DNA of 64,000 nucleotides from Oxyruncus cristatus (GCA_013399855.1 VXAY01006797.1:868239-932238), one strand, 5' to 3'. Shown: positions 50,701-64,000, counted from the first letter of the stretch. Notes: generated by a model not told the origin, from the sequence alone. Made by a program: numbers and translations.

Positions 50701-53700
50701 TTCTAGCCATGAACACTACTTATTCAAACAACAGTTTAGAGGATTTTTCCTAAATCGACAAAACTAGTATAGCTTTCAGATTATTTTTTTTAATCATATC
50801 ACTTTTCCAAACAGATAGATTAATTCCCCCATCAGCTTCCTCAAGACAAGGGAGAAACACATTCAGACCATGGCCTGCCCTTGAGAGCCAGATTTGAGAC
50901 ACAAGTCCCTGACTGATTCCGGGGCAGGAAAATGAAGTATTCACACACACATACCACACCACCCCCCCCATAGTGAACTTTTTTATAGCACTGGTATATA
51001 CACATTGGAAAAATAAAATCCAGACACAATATTTTTGCATTAGTTTAAAATTTTGTGTATATTTACTGAAATGCTTGTTCAGTGTTTGTTAAAAGCTGAC
51101 AAATGTAGAACAGACAGTTATCAAATGCAGACCAGGGCAGCTAAAAGATTCAAAGATAGGCATAAAAACACCCATTATATTTTTTTTTTTTTGCCATTTT
51201 CCCTTGGTAAAGAGCAATGCCTAGCCACTCTACCTTTGGGACAAAAAAAGGACTGAATTATGTTTCGGTGGTGGTGTCTACTTTCCACTTGTTCTAGGGA
51301 GAGGAAGTATTTACATAACCTTTGGGGCCATAATTTATGCACACATGACTGACATTAGGCTACAGAAATCTAGAAAAGAAAAGAAGAATGTAGACATGGT
51401 CCCACTTTGTGCCCCCACTTCTGCTTCCTGTGGTCCAGCAACATTTTTCTTTTCAGCTTGGAATTTGATCTGAATTTTTGTAGTTTTCTGGATTAGGGAG
51501 GCATCTTACACCTCCTGCTGTCCACGTCTGATGGACCAAAGGGGAGAGAAGGAAAGAATTTAAAGTTGAGTCTGCCAGGTCACATAGACCAAAATATATG
51601 AAAAAATTCCACCCTTTGAGCCTCAATTTACCACTGAAGATTAAATAATAAAGGAAAAGTTATTCTGTTTTTAAGAGCAAAAATCTTTAGAGTGTTTAAC
51701 ATATTCAGGTTAGGCACTGGAGGACCAAAACAACATGAAGAGAATAAATGCATCTCTACGTGGGTGCATGAGTGTCAGAGCTATGATTGCAATTCCCAAG
51801 TGAGGGAGAGAGAGCAAGCAATGTGGGTATACTGACTGGCAAAAGGCATGCTATCTGTCAGTATTTTTAAAAATAGAAAATTTAACAACTATAACAAATC
51901 TCAGAGAGGTGGGAAAAAATCCGAAGACCTTGTTTACAAACTTGATAGCCTGAGGGAATTTCCATACAAATAGCTGCAGTACAGGCAATGGACACATAAC
52001 TCAGAGAGACCCCGCTGAGAAATATTGCTTAATCCATGTAAACAATTCCTGATAGTTTAGCAGAGAGAAACAGGCAACATCACCTTTGCCTTTTTGAATC
52101 TCTGTCTGTGCATGAGTTTAGTCTGCTGAAAGTCTAACCAAAATCTTCAGGGTTAATAGAAGTTACCCTTGAGAAACGTTAAAGGTCTATTTTAAACAGA
52201 AGACCAGACTAGACAGTTTTCTTTGACCTTAAATTCTGGGAAAGATGAAAGCATTTTCCTGTTGTGGGGAGAATAACTTTCTAGTACTAGACCGATTTTT
52301 TTAAGCACTCAGGTGCAAGTATTTTGCTCTCCTGAGATACATAAATGTCTCTGTTGATGAGGGAACTGCATATGTTAGAGGACAAAGCCACCACAAAAAT
52401 TGTCATGCATATTAGAAAAGGATGACTTGCCTTCTACTAAAGATGTAGTAGATGGGTGGATGTAGTGTTCAAATTCCTCTGAATGAAACAGATACTGTTC
52501 ATATGTTCTCCTCTGCTATTTCTCCTTTTTCATTGGCTTTATGCCAATTTTCTGCTACATTTTATGGTTTTGATACTACCATGGCCAATGAAAATTAAGA
52601 AAGACACTTCAAAATAAAAAAAAGATGTGGCTAAAAGTGTATGTGTAAAGTTATACAAATGCATATGTTCTGTTGTCTGATAACTCGTGCTAGTGAGAGC
52701 CAGAAACCATCACTTTGCATAACCGAAATTACATGATTCCAGACTCTGGCAACAGACTTAGGACATATGCTTGTGTAGATCTGCTAAATGCTGACATCAT
52801 TGTGTGAGAAGGGCTATTCTTAGAAATTATTACAGATAATTTTTAATGCAATTTTTTTCTTCTGTGTAGAGCCTTAGATGGCTGGGGTTTTAACTTTCAT
52901 GAAAATGACCTGACAAGCAGAGATACTGCAAGGATGGGATGAAAGGAACATTAAATGAGGAGATGGGAATGCAGAAACAGCACAGACGTGCACTGTTTAC
53001 CCTTCCCTTTCCTCCTGACATCTAGGGCGTAAATGCACTTGTTGATGCTTAAGGTGAAGGGCTGGAGAAGCCATGGAGAAAGAGCAGATCTGGGCTCTGC
53101 CTGCCCCGCCTGATGGCTGCACTCCAAGGACCTCACTGTTGAGAGCTGTCTGGAGTGGGGTGTCCTGTTTGGTGTTACTTGATTGCTGCACCAAACCTGT
53201 TTCTGCACAACCTATTTCTGCCCTAGAGAATTTCACTGGTGATGTTGGTAGTAACTACGTTGTTGGCAAAACATTTTGGGAGACCACTTCCAGACCTGAT
53301 ATCACAGATCACCCCATTGTAAGAATAATGGCTAGCTGTTTTTATAGTTAAAGGAATATGGCATTTAAGAGCACTTAAAAAAAAAAAGCCATACAATTAA
53401 CTCTTAAACATCTCTGAGAGTTTTTGCATTACTTGTAGAAAATATATGACCAGACTGAGTCTTTTGCTCAAGGGTCTTTGATGGGACCTTCATAAAATTC
53501 CTCTTTACTTTTCTTATATATTTATCTGTCCTGAAAGTCAGTCTCCCTTCCCAGTTTTGCTGTGGAGAATTGGGTATATAGATTTTGAAGTAGCTTGTTA
53601 GAAACACAGAACTTAATGAGAATGGATGAAGGAATAAATGTTACCAGTCACCTCACTTGTGAAGAAAAATATTTTATCTGACCCAGAAGAACCATTACAC

Positions 53701-55389
53701 AGTTTACTGACTCCATGAAGTAACATAATGTGCTGACTTTGATTGTGCAACTCTGTGTTAAAAGGATATGAGTGCACTGCTACAAATTCTCATGTGAGAC
53801 TGGGAGAGGCTTGAAGAAATTAGAGATGAAAAAGGGTTTATTAAGTCATTTAGTTCTTGGATCATTCCCTAAAATGTTCTTTCCACTGCTGTGTCTAGTC
53901 AAGTTTTAAACACTGCAAGAAATAGGGCTTCCACCATTTCCCTGAGGGGGAGCTTTTTCTACAGTCATCAAGCTCTAACTCTTAGGATATTTTTCCTGAT
54001 TAGTCAGAAAAAATTGCCACTGCTTAACTCAATATAAATTGTGCATAATTCCCCTATCCCCCGGCAGCTCCTTTCTTCTGTAGTGCACATTTTCTATTCA
54101 TAATATTGCTTTCTTGTCTTAATGCAGAGGTTGGTGCTTTTCAATATGTATGAAAAGGTGTTGGATACAGTAAGAATTGCAACTTAACCTCTAATAAAAC
54201 TGGAATTAATAGGCATTTCTGTAACATGTTAATCAGTCTAATTGAAAATAGGGTGGTTTAGTTAGATAACTTCTATACCTGTTTATCTGTAGACCTTGAG
54301 AGATGGACAGATCCACAGTCTAATCTGTGAGAGGTTTTGCCCTAAGTGTTCATAAGGACCAGATCTGCAAACAGGGTCCAAGACCTTAAAAACAAGCTGT
54401 TTTCTCTCCACTTTATCCAATATCAACAGGAAAGTTGATCTTGGGAGCAGAACTTTGTTGACAGTGCTGTTTATTATACCCAATCCTAAACAAAATCTAG
54501 TTCATGTTGCTGTGTTTGCCAAAGCTGTGCAGCACTAGCACAAACAGATAAATAAATATATTTATGACAAGCTGTAACTCCAAATACATACAAGGAATGG
54601 ATCTGTTGAAAGTGTTGGTTTTATCTTTTCCTCCCTATCCTCCTCCCTTCCTAAACTCATTATATTTCAATGGATTTGTAGAGAGATATCTCAGATTTTT
54701 TAACACTGATTTACATGGGGTGAGTACAGGCTGGAAAAACAGTTAAAGAGACAAACTTCACTTACAAAAACGTAAGGAAGTAAGTGAGTCAGCATGTGTA
54801 ACAGCAAAAATGATCCTCGGATATTAATCATACATTAAAACTTTAAACTATAGAGAAATATTTTATTAAAGTGTTTAAACTTTAATTTTCTTCTTCTCCT
54901 TGCCTCTCCTCACTATGATCATATTCCTCCTAGCAGCATAAATCACAAGCACTGGTAATAATGCAAGAAACACTAATTCTCATTCCAAACACATCTGCAG
55001 CTTACAGGTGTGGATAATTTTTCGCTCTCTAAATTAGATCTATTCCTAGCCAGATTTCTTACTTAAGAAATATTTACCTTTTGGTTTGTGTCTATTAATG
55101 TATTATGTAGAAAAGAGGCAGAATCTTTTCTTTTTCTTGGATGTGAAACCTTGTATTAGGTTAATTCTACTAAGACTTAAGTGAGGCATTTTGTGATAAA
55201 GCACACACACATTTGTTTTTCATATAGCATTACTTTAATAAACAAATCAGTGTCACATTCCTGCATGACGCAATTTCAACCCATTATTAATCATACTAAA
55301 TGTTATTTTGGAGCTTTACTTTTTTTTTTTTTTTTTTCTCCCTAAATATTGTCAGTGGAATATTGTAGGCCTCTGCTGTTTTCTTTCAG
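47718..55389 (+). other. HDAC9: HDAC9 intron, 7.7 kb
   Basis: The only repeat recognised is an old CR1 fragment (about 53830-54060). A T18 run (55320-55337) lies 52 bp upstream of the next exon, before the TTTTCTTTCAG acceptor. Stretches 47718-53830 and 54060-55320 contain no recognisable gene; short open frames (up to 105 codons) occur on both strands without domains. Confidence 0.85.
53830..54060 (-). mobile_element. Old CR1 LINE 3'-end fragment, reverse orientation
   Basis: The phrases AGGGCTTCCACCATTTCCCT and CTAACTCTTAGGATATTTTTCCTGATT match the reverse complement of old CR1 3' ends (stretches like GGGATTCCACAACCTCCCT and TAACAGTTAGGAAGTTTTTCCT). Strongly diverged, with uncertain edges. 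Confidence 0.65.
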
Positions 55390-55510
55390 CGAATTCGAGG
55401 TCGAAAAGCCAGTCTGGAAGAAATACAGCTGGTTCACTCTGAACATCATTCACTGCTGTATGGCACCAGCCCCCTGAACAGACAGAAGCTGGACCCCAGG
55501 AAACTCCTAG
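55390..55510 (+). CDS. HDAC9: HDAC9 coding exon (deacetylase domain, 40 codons plus one base)
   Basis: It translates as [20 protein letters not shown] followed by [20 protein letters not shown]. This matches class IIa HDACs throughout, for example GRKASLEE and [12 protein letters not shown], and continues from ...KCE of the previous exon. The segment forms helices near the rim of the active-site cavity, close to the class IIa zinc subdomain. Acceptor: TTTCTTTCAG at 55389. Donor: CTAG|GTCTGT, which deviates from GTRAGT at +3 and +4 and so is weak on paper. Phase 0 in, phase 1 out; 121 bp, so skipping it would shift the frame and disrupt the domain. Confidence 0.96.
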
Positions 55511-58500
55511 GTCTGTACAGGCCTCTATTCTACTGAGAACAGCACATTCCAGCACTGTCATTAGTCATAGCTGGTGTCAGTTTAAAACACTTGGCAAGCA
55601 GTGTGACAAAAATTCACTTTTTCCAAATGCATTGCTATGTGGAAGGAGAATGTTACAATGGAAGCCAAATACAGTTTAGCAAAATGCACGGGTTGGAAAG
55701 CAGTGATAGAAGTTCTCCTCATTTGCTTCAAAAATCATCAGTGTTAACCCTTTACTGTAATTTGTTCTCCATTGGAGGTCAATGGCAATTTTGAATTCTA
55801 TCTCCTTGTGTTCTCTGATTTGAAAACAGGAATTTAAGATACACTTGCTTGTCAGAATTGCTTGTTTGCTGTTCTCATTTGCTTTATTTCAATTATCTCA
55901 ACCATGCTGACTGCAGATAACATGCCTAAGTCTTGCTAATAAGTGAATTTTAATGCCTTCCCATTACACAGGATATGATATTCTGCATAACGGGAGGGGA
56001 AAACACATTAAAATATTAAATGCCACTATGGGTGTACAAATCAGCAGAAAACCAACAGGTTTTTCAGGTCAAATATCTTCATGCATAGCCAATGCCTGGT
56101 GCCTTTTATAATAAAACAGTAGGATTAAATTGAGCTCTGCCATGAGTGTAGCATCCCAGCACACTGGATGCAACATTCTAATTCTCAATTATTTTTATAA
56201 CTCTTTTTCTAAGATCTGGAGCTTTTCCAGTGCAATGAAATCCAACCCAAACAAAAATAACACTGGCCAACAGAAGAAATTGCTGCCACAATTCTAGTAA
56301 CACATGCTTTGGAAACTAATGCTAAGTGTTTCTTCTGTAAGGCAGACTCTTGTTTCAGTAAGTCATAAGAGTAGCTAAGAAAAATTTTTTGATCACAATG
56401 TTATGTATGTCCATCTTCTTAGCCAAGGCAATCTCAAAACTGAAAAATACTTATAGTATAACAGATTCTGAGGAGCCTGAATTTCTAAGGTAGGAAATCC
56501 TCCTTTAAAAGAAAAGAAAAAACGTGTTTCCAAGAAAAAGCTCTAAATTCCTGCAAAATTAAAATTTGGAAACATTTTGATTTGTTTTGATCAACATTGT
56601 CAAAATGTTTTAATACAGTCAAGCATTTAATGTTTTTTTGTTTGCTGAATTTAATTCAATTTTTCACATTATTTAACATATATTTATATAAAATATTGTT
56701 CCAATTTTGGATCTCAGTGGTTGAGCAGCATCTGGGATACAGTGTGCAGTTGCAGATACAAGGTGAAAAAAGGAATGGACCCAGATACCCTAACTGTGTT
56801 TCTGCTGCTGTACAGAGAATGCAGAAAGCTTTGTTTAGCTTATCTCAGAAACACATATCTTCACCCACAGTTCTTTCCCTGACACTCTTTGCCTTTTTTA
56901 TTAGACACTTAGTCCAAAACATTTACTCTCTAAGTTTATATCAAGATCACAGTCTTGGAATATATTATGAGTGTAGCCTTGGCTCAATGCCCTTTTCTGT
57001 CTCTGTTCCTAGGATGTTTTCTTGCTGCATCTCACATGGCCATTTACCAAGACAACAATCAATAAAACACCCTTCTCACATGCTTTTGCATGTGCCTGTT
57101 TTTTGGCTGGAAGCTCTAATCATTTGGGCTTCCAGACTTTTTGATAAAGGAACTTAATTGTCTCTTGCATTCTTCCAAAATGCAGTGCACCTTTTCTTGT
57201 CCCCAGTTCAGTGTGGTTGAAGCAAGCCAATCCTGACATTAAAATTAACATCTTGTTATAGTACAGAAATTCATGTGTACCAAACAAGAAAAATCTAAAG
57301 AAAATATTTCTCTTAAAAAATGTCATCAATAAGAACATCATCTCTTTTTTTTTTTTTTTTTCTTTTTTCCTTACAAGCATCTCCTGTACCTTTCAAACAG
57401 AAAAGAAACACTCGAAGGAATGAAATTTAAGTACGACTACAGCTAGAAATGTGTTACGTGTCAATAAATGCCTATTTCAGTGTCTCAGTTCAAGAAAAAA
57501 AACCCTGTTCTGGAAGATTGCATAACAAAATGACTATAAACTATTGATATCAGTGAGGATTATGCACAGTTACTTTGTTCACCTATTCCTAATGGTCTAC
57601 AAGTATAAACTTGCTTGAACTCTTGGTTTTATTTTCCCTGCATCAGGGCCTACAAATGCATCTGTTCCAACCAATCACTTCAACTTCTACACTATTGTGT
57701 AGTTAAGCTTTTGACTGATCTATTTTAGTGTGTTGTGTTAAACATGTTATGTTGCACTACAATTGTCTTGACACAAAAGAAACTAATATCCAGACTAAGT
57801 GTCACGTCACATTATGGTTTCATCTGACAGAATACAATCTTACAAATCTCTTTGACTAAGTTCAAGAACAGTAAATAGTTCTTATAAATTTGCTTCCTTT
57901 TTACTTCTCCAACTGTCATTAAGCGAGTGTTACTAAAAGTCAAGTTTCCAATTTTTAAAAATTTGTAAAAGTGAGAAATATACTGTCAACACATTCCTGA
58001 CAGAGAGTCAGTATTTAGAGTACAACTAAAAGATGCATTCAGAAAGCATCCATGCAATTGCAACTTCAAGTTAGTGAAGAAATAAACACTTAACAGAAAT
58101 GGCTTTGTTCTTGGGGGATGATACTGAGAATAATCAGGTTAAAAGTGATCACACTTTTTAATTTTTTTTTTTTTGAAAGTGAGTTTTTGCCCATCATTTT
58201 TCCTGTTCATCAGATTCCCCATCCCCAGCTGTCAACATCCTAAGCAGCTTCCTTGACTTCTGTAGGAATCTGACCTCAGTTAGCTATGCGTGCCTCAGCA
58301 CCTAATTTGACAAAGCAGCTTCTACTGCCTTTGTGCACTGATATTTAAGAATACAGATCTTGGATCATTTCTAGCTCTATCAGTAAACTGTCATACTGAA
58401 TCTCAAGTGATTTGCTGGTGACTACAAACTCTGCCCTAGTGCAAAGCCAAAAACGTTTGGTTATTTAAATTTTGTCTTCTACCTTCCTTGAAGTAACCCA

Positions 58501-60542
58501 ATATCTTCTGGGACATCAACTTCAAACATCATGGGAGATTCTCACTTCAATTCACTTTCAGCTTTTTGCTATCGATTTTAATTTCTGACCGAGTGTTGTG
58601 AGCTCTTTCCTTTTTGTGAGGCTAGCCAAGTGATGGTCTCACTTTCTCTTAGTATAACCTTTCCCCACTGTTCTTTTCATGAAACCTCAATGTTTTTCTT
58701 GTTCTGCAGAGTCTGTTAACTGCTTTTTTTTAATATCATCCAATAAGAAGTGAGCATCCTGGAAAGTTTCTTGATCCACTGAAAAGGCTTAAATGCTTTT
58801 TTCCCCCTGTTTTAGTACTACCATTTGATTGATTTCAGTGTTCCTCCTAACCATCTGCTTTTCTCCTTTTACTTTGTGTTTGTTGTTTTTAATAGTGTTT
58901 ACCATGCACAATGTGCCCATCTGCAGGGAGGTAAATGAGAATTCATCTGTTGTCTCCTATGTCCCAACTCTGCAATGGAATTTAAGAAAAAAGGCCTAGT
59001 CATTCAGTAATCTAAAAATCCCTTCTGTTATCTCAAATTACAGCTTATGATTCCATTAATGTCCCCTGGCACTTTAACAGCACTCATTTTCTAGTTACCT
59101 GCTCCAGATTTTTTCATCTTCCCCACAGTAAAAAGTGAAAAACTGGTCCCTGGACCTGCTTAGCAAGAGTGCTGGAAACTCCAACCTGTACCTCTACTCT
59201 GACAATCTCGTGCAGCCAACATTTCCTTGCTTGTCTGGGGCCATTAGGACTCACAGTATGAGAATACTCTGTATAGCTGCTGCACCGGCATTTCCCCTGG
59301 TAGGTCCACAGGAGGTTTTGTTTGTCTTCTCTGGCACACTGTGCAAACTGATCAAAGACCTCAAGCCAATTAAAAATGCATCTTGGATTTTACTCAAAGT
59401 GCAAAGCACTTTTTTAGTCTCAGACCTTGCAGTCTTGTCTCTTGTTCTTCAAAGATGATGGCTGATGATTGTCTTGATGCATTTCGTTGGCACCTGCTAA
59501 ACATGAGTAACTGCAGCGTTTGTCCCTTCCGTAACAATGGGTGTCTCCTCTAGGTTAACTCGAGTGATTCACTATCTAATGTTTCCTCCAGATGGCAAAG
59601 TTACAAAGCCAGTTCTGTGATACGGCAGGGGAAAAGCTCATGTTCTCTTCCTCGGCTGCCTTAGGATCAGGTTTCATACTGGGATGGGAACTGCACCAAA
59701 TCCTGAGATCCTTACCCGATTTTCATATTGTCCTTATCAAGATAAACAGTGAGTTAAGTAGTACAAAAAACCAAACTAAAACAAAAAATGCAACCCCACC
59801 CCAAAATGTATAAAAAGTGAGTATAAATATTAAGATAAACCCCATATTGGCTAATGTATAGAGTAGAATTAGCTAGAAATTAGATTCTAGAGCTTACTAA
59901 GTCTTTGTTTCCTTTAGTATAATGTATTTACTGAATAATACTAAAACAATATATACATTCATTGACGGTATGTAAACGAATAAAACACCATTTTTACATA
60001 GATAAGAAGACTAAGACTGCAATTTTCAAAGGAGAAACTCTTTTGGGGAGACAAATTTAAGAAAGGATCAGTTTCATGGAAGTTTAATGAGGGTTCCCTC
60101 AGTTGTCAGTGAAAAGAAACAGGTATTTATCAAGTATAATTCATCCCATCAGTCATCTAGGCTGGGTGGAGGTGCCTGCCTCACTCCACCAGATGGAGAA
60201 GCTAAGGTGACTAGCTCAGACAAGATGCTTATCAGCTACAGATATCGGGATGACTAGTCACCCTAGTTCAGAGTGACTTTCTGTGGAGATTTGACCACTA
60301 CATTCCTTTAAAAATACTGCTTACCAATGTTAAGGTTTGTCACTGTTGCATAACAGTACCTTAACTTTCCCATGGCTGATTTGATTTCTAAGTATTGTGA
60401 TTATTTTTATACTAATATATGGCATTTTCATAGCGTAATAATGAAACATGAATTACTGTAAAGAGTAAAGAAATACTGTTTGAGTATTTAAATGGCATTT
60501 TGATAAATTTTGCTTATTGTTTCTTTTTTCCTTAATGTATAG
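55511..60542 (+). other. HDAC9: HDAC9 intron, 5.0 kb
   Basis: From a GTCTGT donor to a TGTATAG acceptor. It contains a T17 run (57345-57361) and the longest open frame of the window (56597-57157, 186 codons), which has no recognisable domain. No repeat family was recognised. Confidence 0.85.
56597..57157 (+). other. Unsupported 186-codon open frame in intron
   Basis: The longest stop-free frame in the window. Its translation is rich in Phe, Leu, Ile and Ser, as expected from AT-rich DNA, and contains no motif I recognise. It lies in an HDAC9 intron in the same orientation, without obvious splice sites or a promoter. Given the size of the window, a chance frame of this length is unlikely but possible, so I do not call a gene. 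Confidence 0.15.
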
Positions 60543-60592
60543 GAAACGTGTCTCAAAAACTATTTTCCTTGTTGCCTTGTGGGGGACTTGGG
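60543..60592 (+). CDS. HDAC9: HDAC9 coding exon: fourth zinc ligand (LPCGGLG)
   Basis: A 50-bp exon. Its first two bases complete the glycine codon begun at 55510; then come 16 codons, NVSQKLFSLLPCGGLG. The Cys (60578-60580) corresponds to HDAC4 Cys751, the remote ligand of the class IIa structural zinc. The acceptor (CTTAATGTATAG) has a poor pyrimidine tract; the donor GGG|GTAAGT is strong. Phase 1 in, phase 0 out. Length and phase agree with the class IIa gene layout. The next exon, starting VDSDTIWNE in class IIa enzymes, is not in the window. Confidence 0.93.
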
Positions 60593-63500
60593 GTAAGTAT
60601 ATGTTTGGTTTTCTTGTAAGAGGGACAGCACAGAACATATGTGTTCACTCATTAATACTTTAGAACTACTGCATTATCAGTTCAAAGTCTTCAGAAGCTG
60701 ATAAAAAATGCAGAGATGAAACCTGAGACATTATTGCACTATTTTTTCAAAGACACAGAAGACAACACATTACAATAAGCATATGGAACAGTTAGATAGT
60801 AACACATTGTGTGTAAATGTACCCATTCCTTATTTGTGCCACTTTGGGTTTTTTTACATGAGCTCTATTCTTCAGGAAAGTAACATGGGTGCAATTTTTA
60901 CAGTATAATGAGCTTTGGAGAAGCTTTTTTGAGTACCATTGAAAAGTAAATATAGTTCCACATTTCTCTGAAAGGCCAAAAAAATTACTAAAACTAACAT
61001 TTAGCATGAAAAGGGCTCACTAGCTGCTAGCTAATAACTTGAGTATTGTTAAAGTTACAAATTATACGAGCATTTTTATGTCCTGTTTTGAAACAAATTC
61101 ATCCTGAAATACAAGCTTGCAAGTATTAGGAGACAGTAGACAAAAATCTCCAGACAAAAATATGTTGCAACATTAGGTAAAAGAATGAAGCTAAATTATT
61201 GAAAAACATGTAGAATTTCTACTGATATTGGTATCATGCTCCTGTTAAATTCTAGTGAAGATAATGCCAGGAAGAAATAATTTTTCACATACATGGTTTT
61301 TCACATAAAGGTATTTTACACTTTTGGTCCAACTGGGTCTATTATTTACTGATGTCATCAATATTAAAGTGAAATGATCATAATTCTAGGTATCAGTGGG
61401 CTGTCTGGATGAGATTCCCTTCCACTGTTTCTGAGTGAATTCTCTGAGATAAAGCCATAATCTCTGGAGGTCAACTTTCAATGCAACTTTCTACAATTTT
61501 ATTTACTTCTATTTTTCACAAAGGATAAATTCCATACCATACTACTATGTTTATACTGGGGGTTTTGTGATGAGATACCCGAGAGAAGAAATACTCATTT
61601 TGTAAGGTTTTAACACCCCCCCCCCAAAAAAAAAAAAAAAAAAAAAAAGGCATTTTACCTTTTAGGATTTAGCAATTTTTGAGGATTTAGCCACTATGAG
61701 TTAAGAAAAAAGGAATGAGGAAGTAGTAATCGTTCCAGCCCCTCCCCTGTAGGCCTAGCTTGCTGAAGATTCTGCCTAAAATTTGGAAGTTGATGACTAG
61801 TAATTCGCTAATTTGGAAACTCAGGCATCATTTCTGTATGTGATTCAGCTAACATTACATACTGACATGTAGACATGTGGGTCTACGTGCACCTCTGTAA
61901 ACTTCTGTGTGCACATACTCACACATCCATGCATATATGCACATACTTGTGTACAAAAAAGGTAATTTTTCACACTGTTGTTGCAGAGAAAATTGAATAA
62001 GAAACTAATAAAGTTGAGAAAGGATGTTCAAGCTTCTGAGTAAAAAAATTCCATGAAAAAATCTATTTGAGGGCCTTGGATAGTTAATAGGACTATGGCA
62101 CTCTTCGAAAATTAAAGGATAAGATTTTTCTGTGAAACAAGAAAAATGTGGTATTAAAAAAATGATTCTGTGGAGAGCAGGCTCTGCTCTAAGATGTTCT
62201 TTGAAATCCTCCTACTAATGACAGTATGTTGTCCATTCTAAAGCTAACACAAGTCAGAATTGCTCAGTGTAACTTCATTTTTTTAAGCATTTAAATTAAC
62301 CTACACTTTTTTTTTTCAGTCTGTATGCTTTATTTCTTATTTAAATTCATGGCAATTGGATTAAAGAACATGTTGTAGAAACTGATCTTTTATTTATTTT
62401 TTTCTAGTTGGTTTGCCTTTCTACATATTATTACTGTCAGGCTTGCTGTGGGGCTTTTTTAAAGGAATGGGTTATGACCTTTTTCAAGGTAAATAATCAG
62501 ATTAGGAGCCCTCTTTCAGTGATATTCAGCTGTCGATTGGTTAAGATGAGCTCTGGGATAGGGAGTTGCTTCAAACTGTGCGGAAAGCAATTCCTCAGTT
62601 TACTTTCAGAAATGATGGTGGAAAGAAAGAAGAAATATTGCTGCTTAGTAACTCTGATTTTAACCGACACTTATAAAGGGTAATCCGTGTAAAGCAGGAA
62701 GAGTAATTCATGCAAAGACTTTAAGGAGGGACGGAAGAATTTTTTTTTAATGTTTGTTGTAATTTTTTTCTTGCTTGCTTGCATCACCACTTGTTTGCTA
62801 CAGAATACAGTAAGAAAATGTTAAGAAAAAAAATTCCATTCTTGCAGGAGACTTTATGATTGCATTTTGAACAAAGGTTTTCAGAGGTCTTTGATCCTAT
62901 TGTCTTCTAGCCATGCAGGGACCTTGCTGGCTGTTATTATGCAGGTCTATTATGAAACAGATTAGTGGTCAGACTACTCACATAGGGGATGAGAAACCTA
63001 GGCTTAGTTCTCTCCACTCCCAGGATGGAATTAATATCAGAGATCCCATTCTCAGTGGATCTTGTTACCACACAGGAGATCAAATGTTGTTTCTTGTTGC
63101 GGACCCTCAGACCATGCACTGAAGCTGTGCCACTGTTGGAAAGAGCACCAAACAAGTAAGGCAGAGCATAAGTAGGATACAGCCCATGTACCTAAGGCTA
63201 TTATCTACCCATTATATAAATACTGGGAAATCCTAGATCTGAGGCCCTGCTCCACTAAAAGCTTACAAATTTGATGTGAAAAAATCACTGAACAGAATGA
63301 AAACTGTTCTTGGATCAAGGACCTAGGACTTCACAGACATTGATCAGCTGATGGGCTTTACAGGCTGTATCAACATGAGTTTTGGATGGCTCACCTTGTT
63401 CCCAAACTAACCTCTGTAACCCTGAATTCCACTCCATTACTGATTTTGTTATCTCTGTTCTAAAACTGCAGTCAACATCAGAGATCCCCTTCTTTGGATA

Positions 63501-64000
63501 TTATTTACAGCTACAATGAAAGAAAGTTTCTTTCAAGAATTTTGAAAAGTAAACAAGAGGCAGTCTGTGTCCATAACTAATATTTCCAGATCCTTTTCCA
63601 TCACGGCACTGTATCTTTTGTAGCAGTGCAAAAAGCATGTAGAGTTATTACTTACTCATTTTGTAAACACCCTTCATCCACATAAATCTTCTTTCAAGTA
63701 GTGTTAGGGACCGATTATGTCAGAGTCATTGGTGAATATGGCTTGGTATAAGTTAGGCTTTCTGAAGAAATCAAGCAATAAACTTTACAGTTTTATATGA
63801 AACTAAGTAAGTAATAATTAGCTCACTTATCTAAGAGCACAAAGCTATTTAATCCTTAAAGGTAAATTAAACAGTTCTCACAAAGAGAGACAAAAAATGG
63901 TCTAAACAAACCTCCTAAATTTGCAAATAACAGGTTTTCTTTCAATTATGGTTATTTTTTAATCAGAGGACTATCCAGGGTCAGCAGTATAACATCAGTA
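60593..64000 (+). other. HDAC9: HDAC9 intron, 5' part (continues beyond window)
   Basis: It starts with a consensus GTAAGT donor. A C10-A23 run lies at 61616-61648. No exon encoding the next deacetylase segment was found up to the window end, and no other repeat was recognised. Short open frames (61-91 codons) have no recognisable domains. Confidence 0.85.
61616..61648. repeat. C10-A23 homopolymer pair
   Basis: Ten C followed directly by 23 A. It is likely variable in length and may be an old poly(A) or assembly-sensitive site. Confidence 0.95.

Noticed and set aside
53073..53351. 92-codon plus-strand frame with a GC-richer start
   Set aside because: Frames on the opposite strand are equally open, there is no recognisable domain, and no splice context fits HDAC9.
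62408..62683. 91-codon frame that could be the next HDAC9 exon
   Set aside because: It lacks the expected VDSDTIWNE-type start and any deacetylase motif.

Overview
This window looks like a bird nuclear genome. It is AT-rich, intron-dominated, and carries several fragments of the CR1 LINE (the main avian/reptile retrotransposon), a piece of an avian-type retroviral LTR, and relics of older amniote repeats. Only one protein-coding gene can be supported. It is on the + strand and is the class IIa histone deacetylase HDAC9, identified from exon translations that match HDAC9 in order, reading phase and splice sites. The window starts in one intron and ends in another, so the gene is partial at both ends. 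The species cannot be named from the sequence.

Five internal coding exons are visible: 3690-3959, 40967-41144, 47584-47717, 55390-55510 and 60543-60592 (270, 178, 134, 121 and 50 bp). All have AG acceptors and GT donors, and joined they give 251 codons without a stop. They cover the end of the N-terminal adaptor half (with a sumoylation-type motif), the linker, and the start of the deacetylase domain including the class IIa structural zinc site (Cys-x-Cys and His in the third exon, Cys in the fifth). The active-site exons lie downstream of the window.

The first exon has a second use. Reading through its donor adds 16 codons and a TGA at 4008-4010. The added peptide matches, from memory, the C-terminus of the deacetylase-less isoform MITR/HDRP. 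A long AT-rich tail and a well-formed poly(A) signal at 6254-6259 make 4011 to about 6280 a plausible MITR 3' UTR. The window therefore holds the switch between a MEF2 co-repressor without a catalytic domain and full-length HDAC9.

The remaining ~63 kb is intron: 1-3689, 3960-40966 (37 kb), 41145-47583, 47718-55389, 55511-60542 and 60593-64000. It holds CR1 fragments at about 24835-25215, 32526-33095, 43546-43652, 47030-47466 and 53830-54060; an LTR piece at 28932-29095; a MIR-like SINE relic at about 28335-28440; a palindromic MITE-like relic at 44388-44491; simple repeats; and a few motif-rich stretches that may be regulatory. The most notable non-coding structure is a 153-bp inverted repeat (2150-2302 and 8854-9006, about 90% identical by hand count, no gaps) that brackets the MITR/HDAC9 switch exon. 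No tRNA, rRNA, CRISPR, operon or complete mobile element was found, and no previously undescribed gene system is evident.
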